NCBI GenBank assembly: GCA_964504135.1
Contig: CAZDCW010000018.1
Location: 1 to 26,484 of the forward strand
Direction of reading: 5' to 3'
From: JACPTG01 sp964504135
GTDB taxonomy: Archaea; Nanobdellota; Nanobdellia; Woesearchaeales; UBA10216
DNA length: 26,484 nt
A program made the translations under genes and the position numbers. Position 1 is the first letter of the stretch; every line of letters starts with the position of its first letter. This document shows, in pieces, positions 15,391-22,618 of the stretch. Below the pieces are notes generated by a model, which was not told the DNA's origin, did no database searches, and saw only the letters and a list, made by a program, of their open reading frames with translations.

Positions 15391-15744
15391 CTACTTAACA
15401 AATTCAACATGTGGAATATCCTTAAACGCAGAGTCCCCAGTAAGGAATATGCTGCCTGTCTTCAGCGCCGCTATGTATCCAATTGCACCTGCGTATGACA
15501 TGTCCATTTTCCTGTTTCTGTGCCTGAATTCAGCTGCCTCAACCAGCCATCCATCATCAACCTCCACCCTGTATTTAAAGAAAAATCCGAGCTTTTCCCT
15601 GTCAACACCCGCCTTAACCAAGTAGTAAGCGAACTCAAGCAGATTGAAGACAGAAGTACAGCATTCCCCGTCAAGATATTTCGCATAGGCAGAATTGCCG
15701 TTAGCGATTTCCACCAGTGCGTATGAGTCCAGAAAGCTTTTCAT
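15391..15744 (-). CDS. VapC-like PIN-domain toxin
   Basis: The 117-residue product has the PIN ribonuclease layout: D6 in FLDSYALVE, E37 in NLLEFAYYLVKAG, and D104 in FLTGDSAFKDI. At the position where VapC proteins usually have the third acidic residue (MSYADA-type motif) this protein reads MSYAGAIGYIAA, with Gly 86. Activity may therefore be reduced. VapC toxins cleave tRNA or rRNA and are neutralised by a paired antitoxin. The gene overlaps the upstream antitoxin gene by 44 nt, so the two are one unit. Confidence 0.8.
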   Translation of the reverse strand: MKSFLDSYALVEIANGNSAYAKYLDGECCTSVFNLLEFAYYLVKAGVDREKLGFFFKYRVEVDDGWLVEAAEFRHRNRKMDMSYAGAIGYIAALKTGSIFLTGDSAFKDIPHVEFVK

Positions 15745-15961
15745 CCCGACGCTTATCCTCTGCCCTTATCTCATCCTTCATTTTCTGCGCATCGATTTCA
15801 TGCCCCTTCAAGATGCCAAAAAGGTCCCTCAGCGTCATGGCTGGCCTGATGTCAACAGAAACCTCATCCCCTTCCCTCAGGTTCTGGCTCCTGATTAACT
15901 CACTAGGTATAACTATACCCAGCGAACTGCCCCAGTTCCTGAGCTTCGCCCTTGCAATCAT
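15701..15961 (-). CDS. AbrB-type antitoxin (VapB-like)
   Basis: The 86-residue protein begins with an AbrB/SpoVT swapped-hairpin DNA-binding domain (ARAKLRNWGSSLGIVIPSEL ... LREGDEVSVDI, residues 1-40). It ends in a charged helical tail that would wrap around the toxin. It is the upstream partner of the PIN-domain gene. The long overlap guarantees coupled synthesis, and the start sits directly beside an inverted-repeat operator at 15968-15986. Confidence 0.85.
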   Translation of the reverse strand: MIARAKLRNWGSSLGIVIPSELIRSQNLREGDEVSVDIRPAMTLRDLFGILKGHEIDAQKMKDEIRAEDKRRDEKLSGLIRTGGNR

Positions 15962-15967
15962 AGTTAG

Positions 15968-15994
15968 ATTAGATGTTATATCTAATATTTAAGG
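15968..15994 (-). promoter_or_regulatory. Promoter and inverted-repeat operator of the toxin-antitoxin pair
   Basis: The perfect repeat ATTAGAT-N5-ATCTAAT (15968-15986) lies immediately upstream of the antitoxin ATG. It overlaps a TATA-like CTTAAATATT on the minus strand (about 15985-15994). This is the expected place for autorepression by the antitoxin dimer. Confidence 0.6.
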
Positions 15995-16015
15995 GTTTTG
16001 GAACTCAAAATTAAC

Positions 16016-16903
16016 TTAAGGCCTGGCCTGGGCTACCATGCGCTCAATCATTGGAGGCGTCACCAGCTTAACCGCCAAGGTTGCCTGGTACAAAACGCGG
16101 CCTTGCTGCGCCATGACCAAAGAAAAATCAGCATTCCATCCCCTCAGGCTGGGCACTACAGAATAATCAAAATTCCCAGGAACCGGATTCCAGATTCCAC
16201 CCTGCATGGAAAAATCCAGGCCCAGATAAACAGGACTCCGACCTGCTGTGGAAATCCTGCACGCCACAGCCTCCTGCTCCGGAGTTTCAGGATTGTCAAT
16301 GGCCCTGTAAAGGGCGCTGGATGCCATGGCAACTGAAAAAAGAAAGGCAGTTATGCCCTCCCTGCCTTTTTCAGCCATTGGAGAAATCAGGCCAGCAAAC
16401 CTTTCAAACCTATCACCGTCAATCACAATATGCTGCGCCAGTGAAAGGCTGCCTGGAACTTGGGCATCCTTAAAATAAAAACCTGACTGTGCGGTCTTTC
16501 CCAAGGCGTCCAACAGCTTCCCATCCCTAACGAAGCAAGCCAGCAATTCCAGGGATTGCGCATCCGGAGCCAGCCTGTGAGCAGCAACAATCCTGTCGCT
16601 AGGAGAGGTAACTTCAGTGAAATAAGCTGCCAGGGCATTATATCCCCCTTCAAGCACCCAGCCTCCTGCCGGATAAGCCGCATAGCAAAGGTTAAGCATC
16701 CCGGGAATAATCGGATTGCTGCCCCTGTGAATCTGGTTGGGGTCGCCTGTCACATCACAGAACTCTGCAATTTCAGCAGCTGAAAACTGATGGCCTATCT
16801 GCCCAGCCGCAAGCATATCAGCCAAATTATCCCCATCAGCCAGAATGCCATCCGAATCCCCAACCGCAGGAATGCCAGCCAAACTGCCCAGACCCTCAGC
16901 CAT
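16016..16903 (-). CDS. MaoC-like double hot-dog protein (enoyl-CoA hydratase-like)
   Basis: With the start at 16903 the product has 295 residues. The first half contains the hydratase-2 signature FSAAEIAEFCDVTGDPNQIH, with catalytic Asp 54 and His 59 in TGDPNQIH. The second half (LGLDFSMQGGI ... FSLVMAQQGRVLYQATLAV) has the look of another hot-dog fold. MaoC-type enzymes hydrate or dehydrate enoyl-thioesters in fatty-acid or polyketide metabolism. The frame is open up to 16972, but ATG 16903 lies 26 nt from a TATA box and is preferred. No other fatty-acid gene is nearby, so the substrate is unknown. Confidence 0.7.
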   Translation of the reverse strand: MAEGLGSLAGIPAVGDSDGILADGDNLADMLAAGQIGHQFSAAEIAEFCDVTGDPNQIHRGSNPIIPGMLNLCYAAYPAGGWVLEGGYNALAAYFTEVTSPSDRIVAAHRLAPDAQSLELLACFVRDGKLLDALGKTAQSGFYFKDAQVPGSLSLAQHIVIDGDRFERFAGLISPMAEKGREGITAFLFSVAMASSALYRAIDNPETPEQEAVACRISTAGRSPVYLGLDFSMQGGIWNPVPGNFDYSVVPSLRGWNADFSLVMAQQGRVLYQATLAVKLVTPPMIERMVAQARP

Positions 16904-16921
16904 GGCAAGCCGGGCAATACT

Positions 16922-16937
16922 ACTAAAATATAAAGTT
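16922..16937. promoter_or_regulatory. Bidirectional TATA box between hot-dog and phosphoesterase genes
   Basis: ACTAAAATATAAAGTT reads as a TATA box on both strands. Its centre (16929) is 26 nt from the minus-strand ATG at 16903 and 31 nt from the plus-strand ATG at 16960, so one element appears to serve two leaderless genes. Confidence 0.6.
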
Positions 16938-16959
16938 TGCCACAATATTCCATCCATTA

Positions 16960-17676
16960 ATGAACATAACAAAAGGAATCCGAATCATAGACCTCGCCCT
17001 TTACCTGGAGAAGCATAACGCACTGGTCATAGGCGACGTGCACCTTGGATATGAGGAAGCCATGAACAGGCAAGGAGTGCTTCTGCCAAGGTTCCAGTTC
17101 AGGGATACAATGGCCAGGCTGGAAGGCGTATTCTCAAAGCTGGAAGGCAGGCTTTCTGGAGTGATAATAAACGGAGACCTGAAGCATGAATTCGGCGGGA
17201 TATCAGAACAGGAATGGAGAGAAATACTAAAACTGATTGACTACCTGCTTGAAAAGGCAGGGAAAGTGGTGCTGGTAAAAGGGAACCACGACGTAATACT
17301 TGGGCCCATCGCCAGGAAAAGGAACATAGAGCTCAAGGAATACCATTTTGTTGATGGGGTTTACATCTCCCACGGCCACGTCATACCCTCAGATGAGGAC
17401 TTCAGGAAAGCAAAGCTGCTGATAATCGGCGATGAGCATCCTGCGGTCACAATCCGAAGCAGAGCCAGGGCAGAGCTATACAAATGCTTCCTCAAAGGGA
17501 AATGGAAGGATAAGGAACTTGTAGTGATGCCCTCGTTCAACCAGGTAACCATAGGAAGCGACGTACTTAAGGAGAAGTTCCTCAGCCCATTCCTTGAGAG
17601 AATAGGCGATTTTGAGGTGTATGTTGTTGGAGACGGGATTTACCCGTTTGGCAAGGCAAAGGCTATTGCGCGCTAA
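16960..17676 (+). CDS. COG1407-type metallophosphoesterase
   Basis: The 238-residue protein shows the calcineurin-like metallophosphoesterase motifs in order: GDVHLGYEEA (D26, H28), NGDLKHEFG (D73), GNHD (108-111), SHGH, and a late GDEHP. This layout matches the predicted ICC-like phosphoesterase family COG1407, commonly encoded with Lhr helicases and thought to take part in DNA repair as a nuclease or phosphatase. An Lhr-type gene is 2.4 kb upstream on the same strand, though in a separate transcript. The start is leaderless. The stop overlaps the convergent regulator gene by 4 nt. Confidence 0.88.
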   Translation: MNITKGIRIIDLALYLEKHNALVIGDVHLGYEEAMNRQGVLLPRFQFRDTMARLEGVFSKLEGRLSGVIINGDLKHEFGGISEQEWREILKLIDYLLEKAGKVVLVKGNHDVILGPIARKRNIELKEYHFVDGVYISHGHVIPSDEDFRKAKLLIIGDEHPAVTIRSRARAELYKCFLKGKWKDKELVVMPSFNQVTIGSDVLKEKFLSPFLERIGDFEVYVVGDGIYPFGKAKAIAR

Positions 17677-18224
17677 CGCTGTTTCGCCATTAAAATGTCA
17701 GACTTGGTTACAACTCCCTCGAACCTTGCCCCATCAGCCACAAGAACAATAGGCGAGTACCTCAGCAAATCAATAAGCGCCCTGACAGGCGTCTTCCCTG
17801 AAACTATCGGAGGCGAGTCCTGCATGACACCTGAGATGCGAGTGCGTGAAATGTCCTTTCCCTCAGCAAGCAATTCAAGAAGGTCTGACTCTGAAACAAG
17901 GCCAACAAGCGCGCCATGGTCAATGACCGGGAGCTGGGAAATTCCATGAGCCCTCATCCTGCCGACTGCCGAGGAAACAGAATCGCCGGAAGAGCAGCTG
18001 ATTATACGCCTCGCCATGACATCAGACGCCAGGCCCTCCTTCCCCCTGGCCAGGCCTTCAGTAACTGAGAAAATCCTCCTCACATTTGAATAAGTAGGGT
18101 CAATACGGCCTGACTCAACCTTTGCAATGAGCGACTGCGAAACACCCGCAAGCTTCGCCAGGCCAGACTGGGTGAGGCCATGAATCCGCCTGACCTTCTT
18201 AATCTCAGACAAATCGGGAAGCAT
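17673..18224 (-). CDS. XRE helix-turn-helix regulator with two CBS domains
   Basis: The product (183 residues from ATG 18224) has an N-terminal XRE-type helix-turn-helix (KKVRRIHGLTQSGLAKLAGV, SQSLIAKVESGRIDPTY) followed by two CBS motifs (VMARRIISCSSGDSVSSAV ... LPVIDHGALVGLVSESDLL, then VMQDSPPIVSGKTPVRALI). It matches the archaeal COG3620 architecture, a transcription factor that probably senses an adenine nucleotide through the CBS pair. The frame extends 18 codons upstream, but a TATA box (TTTTTATA, near 18253) lies 29 nt from the 18224 ATG, which is therefore chosen. The regulated genes are not evident. Confidence 0.88.
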   Translation of the reverse strand: MLPDLSEIKKVRRIHGLTQSGLAKLAGVSQSLIAKVESGRIDPTYSNVRRIFSVTEGLARGKEGLASDVMARRIISCSSGDSVSSAVGRMRAHGISQLPVIDHGALVGLVSESDLLELLAEGKDISRTRISGVMQDSPPIVSGKTPVRALIDLLRYSPIVLVADGARFEGVVTKSDILMAKQR

Positions 18225-18503
18225 AAAACAGGCGGGAAAGGAACCGGTATAAAAAGGTTTGCGGAATATTGCAATCATGGATTATTCCTTGAAGAATTTT
18301 CAGAAAGTTGGCAAGGTTTATTGCAGCGGGCTAAATCATTAATGGTTCGTCGTTAGTTGTTGGAGGTAGTGGCTATTCTTGGTAGCAGGCTGACTCTGCG
18401 TGTACAGGACACCCCGTTTGCGGCAAACCGTACAAAAGTTCAGGAAGCATGACAGTAAACCTTGCAAAGCGCACCGTACACGTGGCCAATCCACAGATTA
18501 CCA
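18225..18503. other. Non-coding stretch with inverted repeats
   Basis: No gene is supported here. The right part contains a 7-bp inverted repeat, CGTGTAC (18399-18405) and GTACACG (18476-18482), enclosing a short hairpin GTTTG-CGG-CAAAC at 18416-18428. About 18343-18390 is G/T-rich. This could be a structured transcript or simple intergenic sequence; evidence for either is weak. Confidence 0.3.
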
Positions 18504-19220
18504 TTACCTGCCATACCTTACCCTGCTTGAATTTGACTGGCCGGCGCTGTAGGCCGCCTTTGGATGGCCTGATGAAGCTGAATAGCCCTGCTGGCCCTGT
18601 GCGCCCAAAGCACCATAGACGCCTGCGGCCGCAGCCTCCTGGCCGGGAATGCCCTTCTGCACAATATTGCCGTCATCCTGCTTTGAAAAGCCGCAGCCGC
18701 AATCACTGCAAACAGCGTCAGAGCCGCCATGGCCATAAACTGAGGCAACAGACTTGTCAGACTGACCGCCCATATAACCGCCGAAAGAAGCCTCTTCAGC
18801 TTCCTTGCCTGTGTAACCCCCGAATCCGGGCTTATTGTCCTTGGCTGCCTGATAGCCCATGAACTTCTTATCAGCCTCCTTCTTAATCATTGATATTTCC
18901 TCAGACTCCTCAGACTGCTTCTGAGCCTTCTTCTCAGGACTTGAGGAAAAAAGGCCATCCACTCCGGACTTGGGCTCCTGGCTAAACCTGAACTTCATCC
19001 AGTCATCAGAGGCAATCCCTGCCAGGCCCTCATGCTTCACAGGCTCAAGATTGGTAAATACAAGCGTGGCATTCGCATGCTTCTCCATATGACTCCTGAC
19101 AGCCTCGGACTCCATAAACTCCCGCCTCCTGGCCAGAATGGCGGCCTCATCAGTAAGCAAATCCGACAACTCGCGGTTGATTTCCTCATCCAGAAGCTTA
19201 ATCCTGTCTCTCCTGAGCAT
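18504..19220 (-). CDS. Low-complexity protein with FGGY repeats and CSDCGC motif
   Basis: A 238-residue protein from ATG 19220. Residues 1-100 are charged and helical (LLDEEINRELSDLLTDEAAI). The middle has a Lys/Glu/Ser linker and two repeats, PGFGGYTGK and ASFGGYMGG. The last 70 residues are Gly/Ala/Ser/Gln-rich and include CSDCGCGF, a compact three-Cys motif. The tail looks disordered and may mediate assembly or phase separation. A TATA box (CTATTTAAATCG, near 19248) lies 28 nt before ATG 19220, so the upstream ATG at 19289 is rejected as start. I do not recognise a family. Confidence 0.65.
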   Translation of the reverse strand: MLRRDRIKLLDEEINRELSDLLTDEAAILARRREFMESEAVRSHMEKHANATLVFTNLEPVKHEGLAGIASDDWMKFRFSQEPKSGVDGLFSSSPEKKAQKQSEESEEISMIKKEADKKFMGYQAAKDNKPGFGGYTGKEAEEASFGGYMGGQSDKSVASVYGHGGSDAVCSDCGCGFSKQDDGNIVQKGIPGQEAAAAGVYGALGAQGQQGYSASSGHPKAAYSAGQSNSSRVRYGR

Positions 19221-19289
19221 ATATGGATTTGAAAGAAACAGGCGATTTAAATAGGTTCTGCCAAGTGACTTTAAGATCGCCTGCGACAC

Positions 19290-19501
19290 TGACGGGCTAA
19301 ACAGTTTTTAAGATGCGGGCTGACAGCCAAGAGACAATAACTTGGGGAGGAATAGTGAATAACCAAACAGGAAGTCAAAATAATTGGTAATTTTCAGAAA
19401 TATTAACTTTTAACTTTATATCATGAGTATAAATCTATTAAAAATAAGTTTATATCGCAATATAAATATATTTATATATGAGTTAATATTATACTATAAA
19501 C
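19290..19501 (+). promoter_or_regulatory. AT-rich upstream region and promoter of ATPase gene
   Basis: From about 19380 to 19501 the sequence is strikingly AT-rich compared with the rest of the window. It contains several overlapping TATA-like blocks, the best being ATATATTTATATATG centred near 19472, 30 nt before the ATG at 19502. No gene is seen. Confidence 0.5.
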
Positions 19502-20977
19502 ATGGAACTATTAGATATAAGAAAACAGAACCCCTGGTGGGAAACCAAAGAAAGGATTAATGAGGATCCTAAGATAATGGATTATATCTCTGCCAAGGTA
19601 AAATGGATGCCGAGGCTTAAAAAATACATCTTTCTTGATAAAAATGTAGTTTACAGCATAAGGGGACCTAGGCAGGTAGGAAAAACAACCCTGATAAAAA
19701 TCATTATCAGGGAGCTTCTTGAAAAAAATAGTCCATTGAACATCATGTATTTTGCCTGCGACCTTTTGAGGGATAACCTGGCGCTAAATGACTTGCTAAA
19801 CACTTACTACGATTGGATTAGGCCGCAAAATAAAGAAAGAATATTCATATTCTTGGATGAGATATCTTCTGTCAAAGATTGGCAGAAATCAATAAAGCTT
19901 TTTATTGATACCAATGGAAACCATAATTTGACAATAATCCTTACAGGTTCGCATACTTTGGATATAAAATCAAGTGCCGAAAGACTGCCTGGCAGAGTTG
20001 GGGAAAAGGAGCATATCCCGACACATAAAATACTCCTGCCAATGAAATTCGCAGAATATGCAGAGATGAGAAATCCTGAGCTTTACAAACAAGTACAGGA
20101 ATTTAAGCTTGATGTTGCTGAAGAGCGGACACGGCAATTTCGCGAACTAATAGCTGGAAAAATTCCAAAATCAGCGCAAAACCTTATAAGGCTTCTCCCC
20201 GAACTGGATGCATTGCTCGACGAATACCTTGTAACAGGGGGCATAATGGTTGCAGTAAATGAATATGCGGGGCATAAAAGAATAAATTCGCAGATTTATG
20301 AGATGTATATCAGGCAATTACTAGGGGATATGGCGCGAATAAATAGGGAAGAAAAAACTGCTAAGTTGATTCTTGCTGCAATGCTAAAAAGAATAGGCTC
20401 AGCATACAGCTGGAACAGCATTAAGAAAGCTGCTGGAATCCCAACGCAGCCAACAGTTGACCAATATGCAGGCATACTTCAAACAATGTTCGTGCTAAAT
20501 ATTTATTACAAAATAGAAATGAACGGCGTTATTAAAAGGGCAAGCGATAAAAAAGTTTATGTGCTAAATTCGTTTATTTTTCATGCACTGAACAGCTGGC
20601 TTATCAATCCTGCCCAGGACCCCTATAATTCATCAATTGAGTTTTTGTCAAACCCCGAAAACAAATCAAAGCTTATCGAATCTGTTGTAGGCGATCATCT
20701 TAGTCGTGCTGCCCATAACATCAGGCCTGCTGATATTTTTGACCCCTCCGATTTCGTTTTTTACCTAAGGACTAATAAAGGATGTGAAGTCGATTTCGTT
20801 TTCAAGGCGCAAGACCTTTTTGCAGGAATAGAGGTTAAATACCAAAATACCTTAAATTCAGAAGATTTCAGGGGTTTAAAAAAGATAAACAGAGGGTGCA
20901 TGGTAAGCAAGAAAGAATTTATCCAAAAAGAAAAGTTTGCAGTAATTCCTGTAAGCTTGTTCCTGCTTTACATATAG
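19502..20977 (+). CDS. AAA ATPase with DUF4143 nuclease-like C terminus
   Basis: The 491-residue protein has an N-terminal ATPase domain (AAA_14 type). Walker A is RGPRQVGKTTLI (K61), Walker B is IFIFLDEIS (D119, E120), and a sensor segment ILTGSHTLDIKSSAERLPGR follows. The middle is helical. The C-terminal DUF4143 region has GCEVDFVF ... GIEVKYQN, a restriction-endonuclease-like ExK arrangement. The family is widespread in prokaryotes and mostly uncharacterised. Codon use is far more A/T-ending than in neighbouring genes and the promoter region is AT-rich, which suggests acquisition from elsewhere. It stands alone; no toxin or transposase is beside it. Confidence 0.85.
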   Translation: MELLDIRKQNPWWETKERINEDPKIMDYISAKVKWMPRLKKYIFLDKNVVYSIRGPRQVGKTTLIKIIIRELLEKNSPLNIMYFACDLLRDNLALNDLLNTYYDWIRPQNKERIFIFLDEISSVKDWQKSIKLFIDTNGNHNLTIILTGSHTLDIKSSAERLPGRVGEKEHIPTHKILLPMKFAEYAEMRNPELYKQVQEFKLDVAEERTRQFRELIAGKIPKSAQNLIRLLPELDALLDEYLVTGGIMVAVNEYAGHKRINSQIYEMYIRQLLGDMARINREEKTAKLILAAMLKRIGSAYSWNSIKKAAGIPTQPTVDQYAGILQTMFVLNIYYKIEMNGVIKRASDKKVYVLNSFIFHALNSWLINPAQDPYNSSIEFLSNPENKSKLIESVVGDHLSRAAHNIRPADIFDPSDFVFYLRTNKGCEVDFVFKAQDLFAGIEVKYQNTLNSEDFRGLKKINRGCMVSKKEFIQKEKFAVIPVSLFLLYI

Positions 20978-21133
20978 GGACTTGCACTGACAAGTTGATG
21001 GATATGCGCAATTATAATCATATTCGTATCATTAACCATTTTAATGCCCTTACCGGAATCATTCAACGTGTACTGTCCTGCTTCGTGCAAAGGCCGGCGT
21101 GATAAAGGGTTTTCAATTCGGCCAACTTTAGCA

Positions 21134-21149
21134 AAAACTATAAATAAGC
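21134..21149 (+). promoter_or_regulatory. TATA box of thioredoxin reductase gene
   Basis: AACTATAAATAAGC is centred about 26 nt before the ATG at 21169, the leaderless spacing. The 155 bases before it, after the ATPase gene, contain nothing I can support. Confidence 0.6.
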
Positions 21150-21168
21150 AGCCAAAAGGGGTTAACAC

Positions 21169-22125
21169 ATGCCAAAAGATGCAAAAAAGGACACAATAAT
21201 AATCGGGGCAGGCTGCTCAGGGCTTGCGGCTGCGGTCTACTGCGGCAGGTTCCTGATGAAGACGCTCGTCCTGGGAGAAATAGTGGGCGGCGTGATAATC
21301 ACAACAGATGTTGTTGAGAATTACCCAGGATTCATCAGGCTAACAGGGCTTGAGCTGGCAAAAAAGCTTGAACTCCATGCCAAAGAATACAAGAGCGTGG
21401 AGATAAAAGAGGAGAAAGTAAACAAAGTAGAAAAATACGGGAACCTATTCAAAGTGACAAGCGAAGAAGGGGAATACCTCGCCAAGACAATAATAATCGC
21501 CTCAGGCACAGAATACAGGAAGCTCAACGTGCCAGGGGAGAAAGAGCTTGCGAACAAAGGCGTGCACTACTGCGCGCTTTGCGACGGGGCAATATATCCT
21601 GAAAAGACTGTTGCAGTGATAGGAGGCTCGGATTCTGCTGCAAAGGAAGCACTGGTGCTGACACAATGGGCCAGCAAGGTCTACATGATATACAGGGGAG
21701 ACAAAATAAGGCCTGAGCCGGTCAACTATGAGAGGGTAATCGCGAACAGGAAGATAGAGATAATATACAACACAAACGTGCTGAAGATAAACGGCAGCAA
21801 CAAAGTTGAAAGCCTGAGCCTGGACAAGGCATACAAGGGCAGCAAAGAATTCAGGCTGGATGCGGCATTCATCGCCATAGGCCACATACCCCTAACCGCC
21901 TTCGCAAAGGAATTGGGAGTAAAGACAGATGCCAAAGGCGAGATAATAATAGACAGGCAGGCCAGGACCAATATTCCAGGCGTATTTGCCGCTGGCGACG
22001 TGGTTGACACTGCCTTCAAACAGGCAATAACAGGGGCAGCAGAGGGTGTGCTGGCTTCATACGCCGCATACCAGCATATCACTGAGAATGAAGCTATACT
22101 GCCGACCGGGGATGTGCATAATTAA
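21169..22125 (+). CDS. trxB: Thioredoxin-disulfide reductase-like flavoprotein
   Basis: The 318-residue enzyme has the FAD-binding GAGCSGLAAAVY near the N terminus, the redox-active CALC (C135, C138), a second nucleotide-binding loop IGGSDSA, and the C-terminal FAD motif GVFAAGDVVD. It should reduce thioredoxin or a related disulfide protein and keep the cytoplasm reduced, which is relevant beside copper stress genes. Where NADPH-specific enzymes have HRRxxxR this one reads YRGDKIRPE, so NADPH may not be the donor. The length is normal. It is a single-gene unit with its 3' end 8 nt from the convergent small gene. Confidence 0.9.
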   Translation: MPKDAKKDTIIIGAGCSGLAAAVYCGRFLMKTLVLGEIVGGVIITTDVVENYPGFIRLTGLELAKKLELHAKEYKSVEIKEEKVNKVEKYGNLFKVTSEEGEYLAKTIIIASGTEYRKLNVPGEKELANKGVHYCALCDGAIYPEKTVAVIGGSDSAAKEALVLTQWASKVYMIYRGDKIRPEPVNYERVIANRKIEIIYNTNVLKINGSNKVESLSLDKAYKGSKEFRLDAAFIAIGHIPLTAFAKELGVKTDAKGEIIIDRQARTNIPGVFAAGDVVDTAFKQAITGAAEGVLASYAAYQHITENEAILPTGDVHN

Positions 22126-22133
22126 GGCAATAG

Positions 22134-22472
22134 CTAGTTAATCCGCTGCCAGCCCTGCATCCATGGGGCGTGCTCTGTGTCAATATAGACCAAACGATGC
22201 TGGGGCTCAAAATAGCAGCGAAGGTACCGCCCAGGCCCTCTGGTAGCACCATCAAAATTACCAAACCCTGCCTGTTCCAGAGCTTTCTTTAAACCGTGCA
22301 TTTCGCCGTCCCCTATATTTGCCACAATCTCGTCAATTCCATCAAAAAACCTGCCACCAGGGTCAACTTCTGCAGGGCTTAGGGGGGCTGGCCCAGGTTC
22401 TTCCAAATGCCAACGCTCCTGAACAGGCGCGTAGCGGCCCACAACAGCGGCAACCTCATCAGAAACATACAC
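22134..22472 (-). CDS. Hypothetical small protein, about 112 aa, start uncertain
   Basis: An open frame runs leftwards from 22577. The part after a GTG at 22472 looks like a soluble acidic protein (MYVSDEVAAVVGRYAPVQERW ... DGIDEIVANIGDGEMHGLKKALEQAGFG), ending with an aromatic-rich region (YLRCYFEPQHRLVYIDTEHAPWMQGW). The upstream part, including ATG 22577, covers TATA-like elements of the region and is less convincing as protein. GGGTG lies 9 nt before the GTG. I do not recognise a family. The gene is supported mainly by its plausible composition and the absence of anything better on the other strand. Confidence 0.5.
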   Translation of the reverse strand: MYVSDEVAAVVGRYAPVQERWHLEEPGPAPLSPAEVDPGGRFFDGIDEIVANIGDGEMHGLKKALEQAGFGNFDGATRGPGRYLRCYFEPQHRLVYIDTEHAPWMQGWQRIN

Positions 22473-22582
22473 AACCAGACACCCGCATATGCATGGCAGG
22501 CCCAAAGATAAATAGCTTTTGATTATACTGTATATACCCACTATATAAAATCCATTCCAGGCAGCCGGCAGGCCCATTTCAA

Positions 22583-22597
22583 CAAGCTTTAAATAAG
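22583..22597 (+). promoter_or_regulatory. TATA box of pfkB-ppsA operon
   Basis: AAGCTTTAAATAAGG is centred at 22591, 28 nt before the ATG at 22619, so the operon's first gene is probably leaderless. Confidence 0.6.
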
Positions 22598-22618
22598 GCG
22601 CAGTGGGAAAGAAGAAGC

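Noticed and set aside
16904..16972. N-terminal extension of the hot-dog protein to the first ATG at 16972
   Set aside because: It would place the TATA box inside the coding region and overlap the divergent gene's start; ATG 16903 fits the promoter spacing.
20968..21168. 66-codon minus-strand open frame between the ATPase and thioredoxin reductase genes
   Set aside because: Part of the translation looks protein-like, but it overlaps the trxB promoter, has no supported start or ribosome site, and I know no family.
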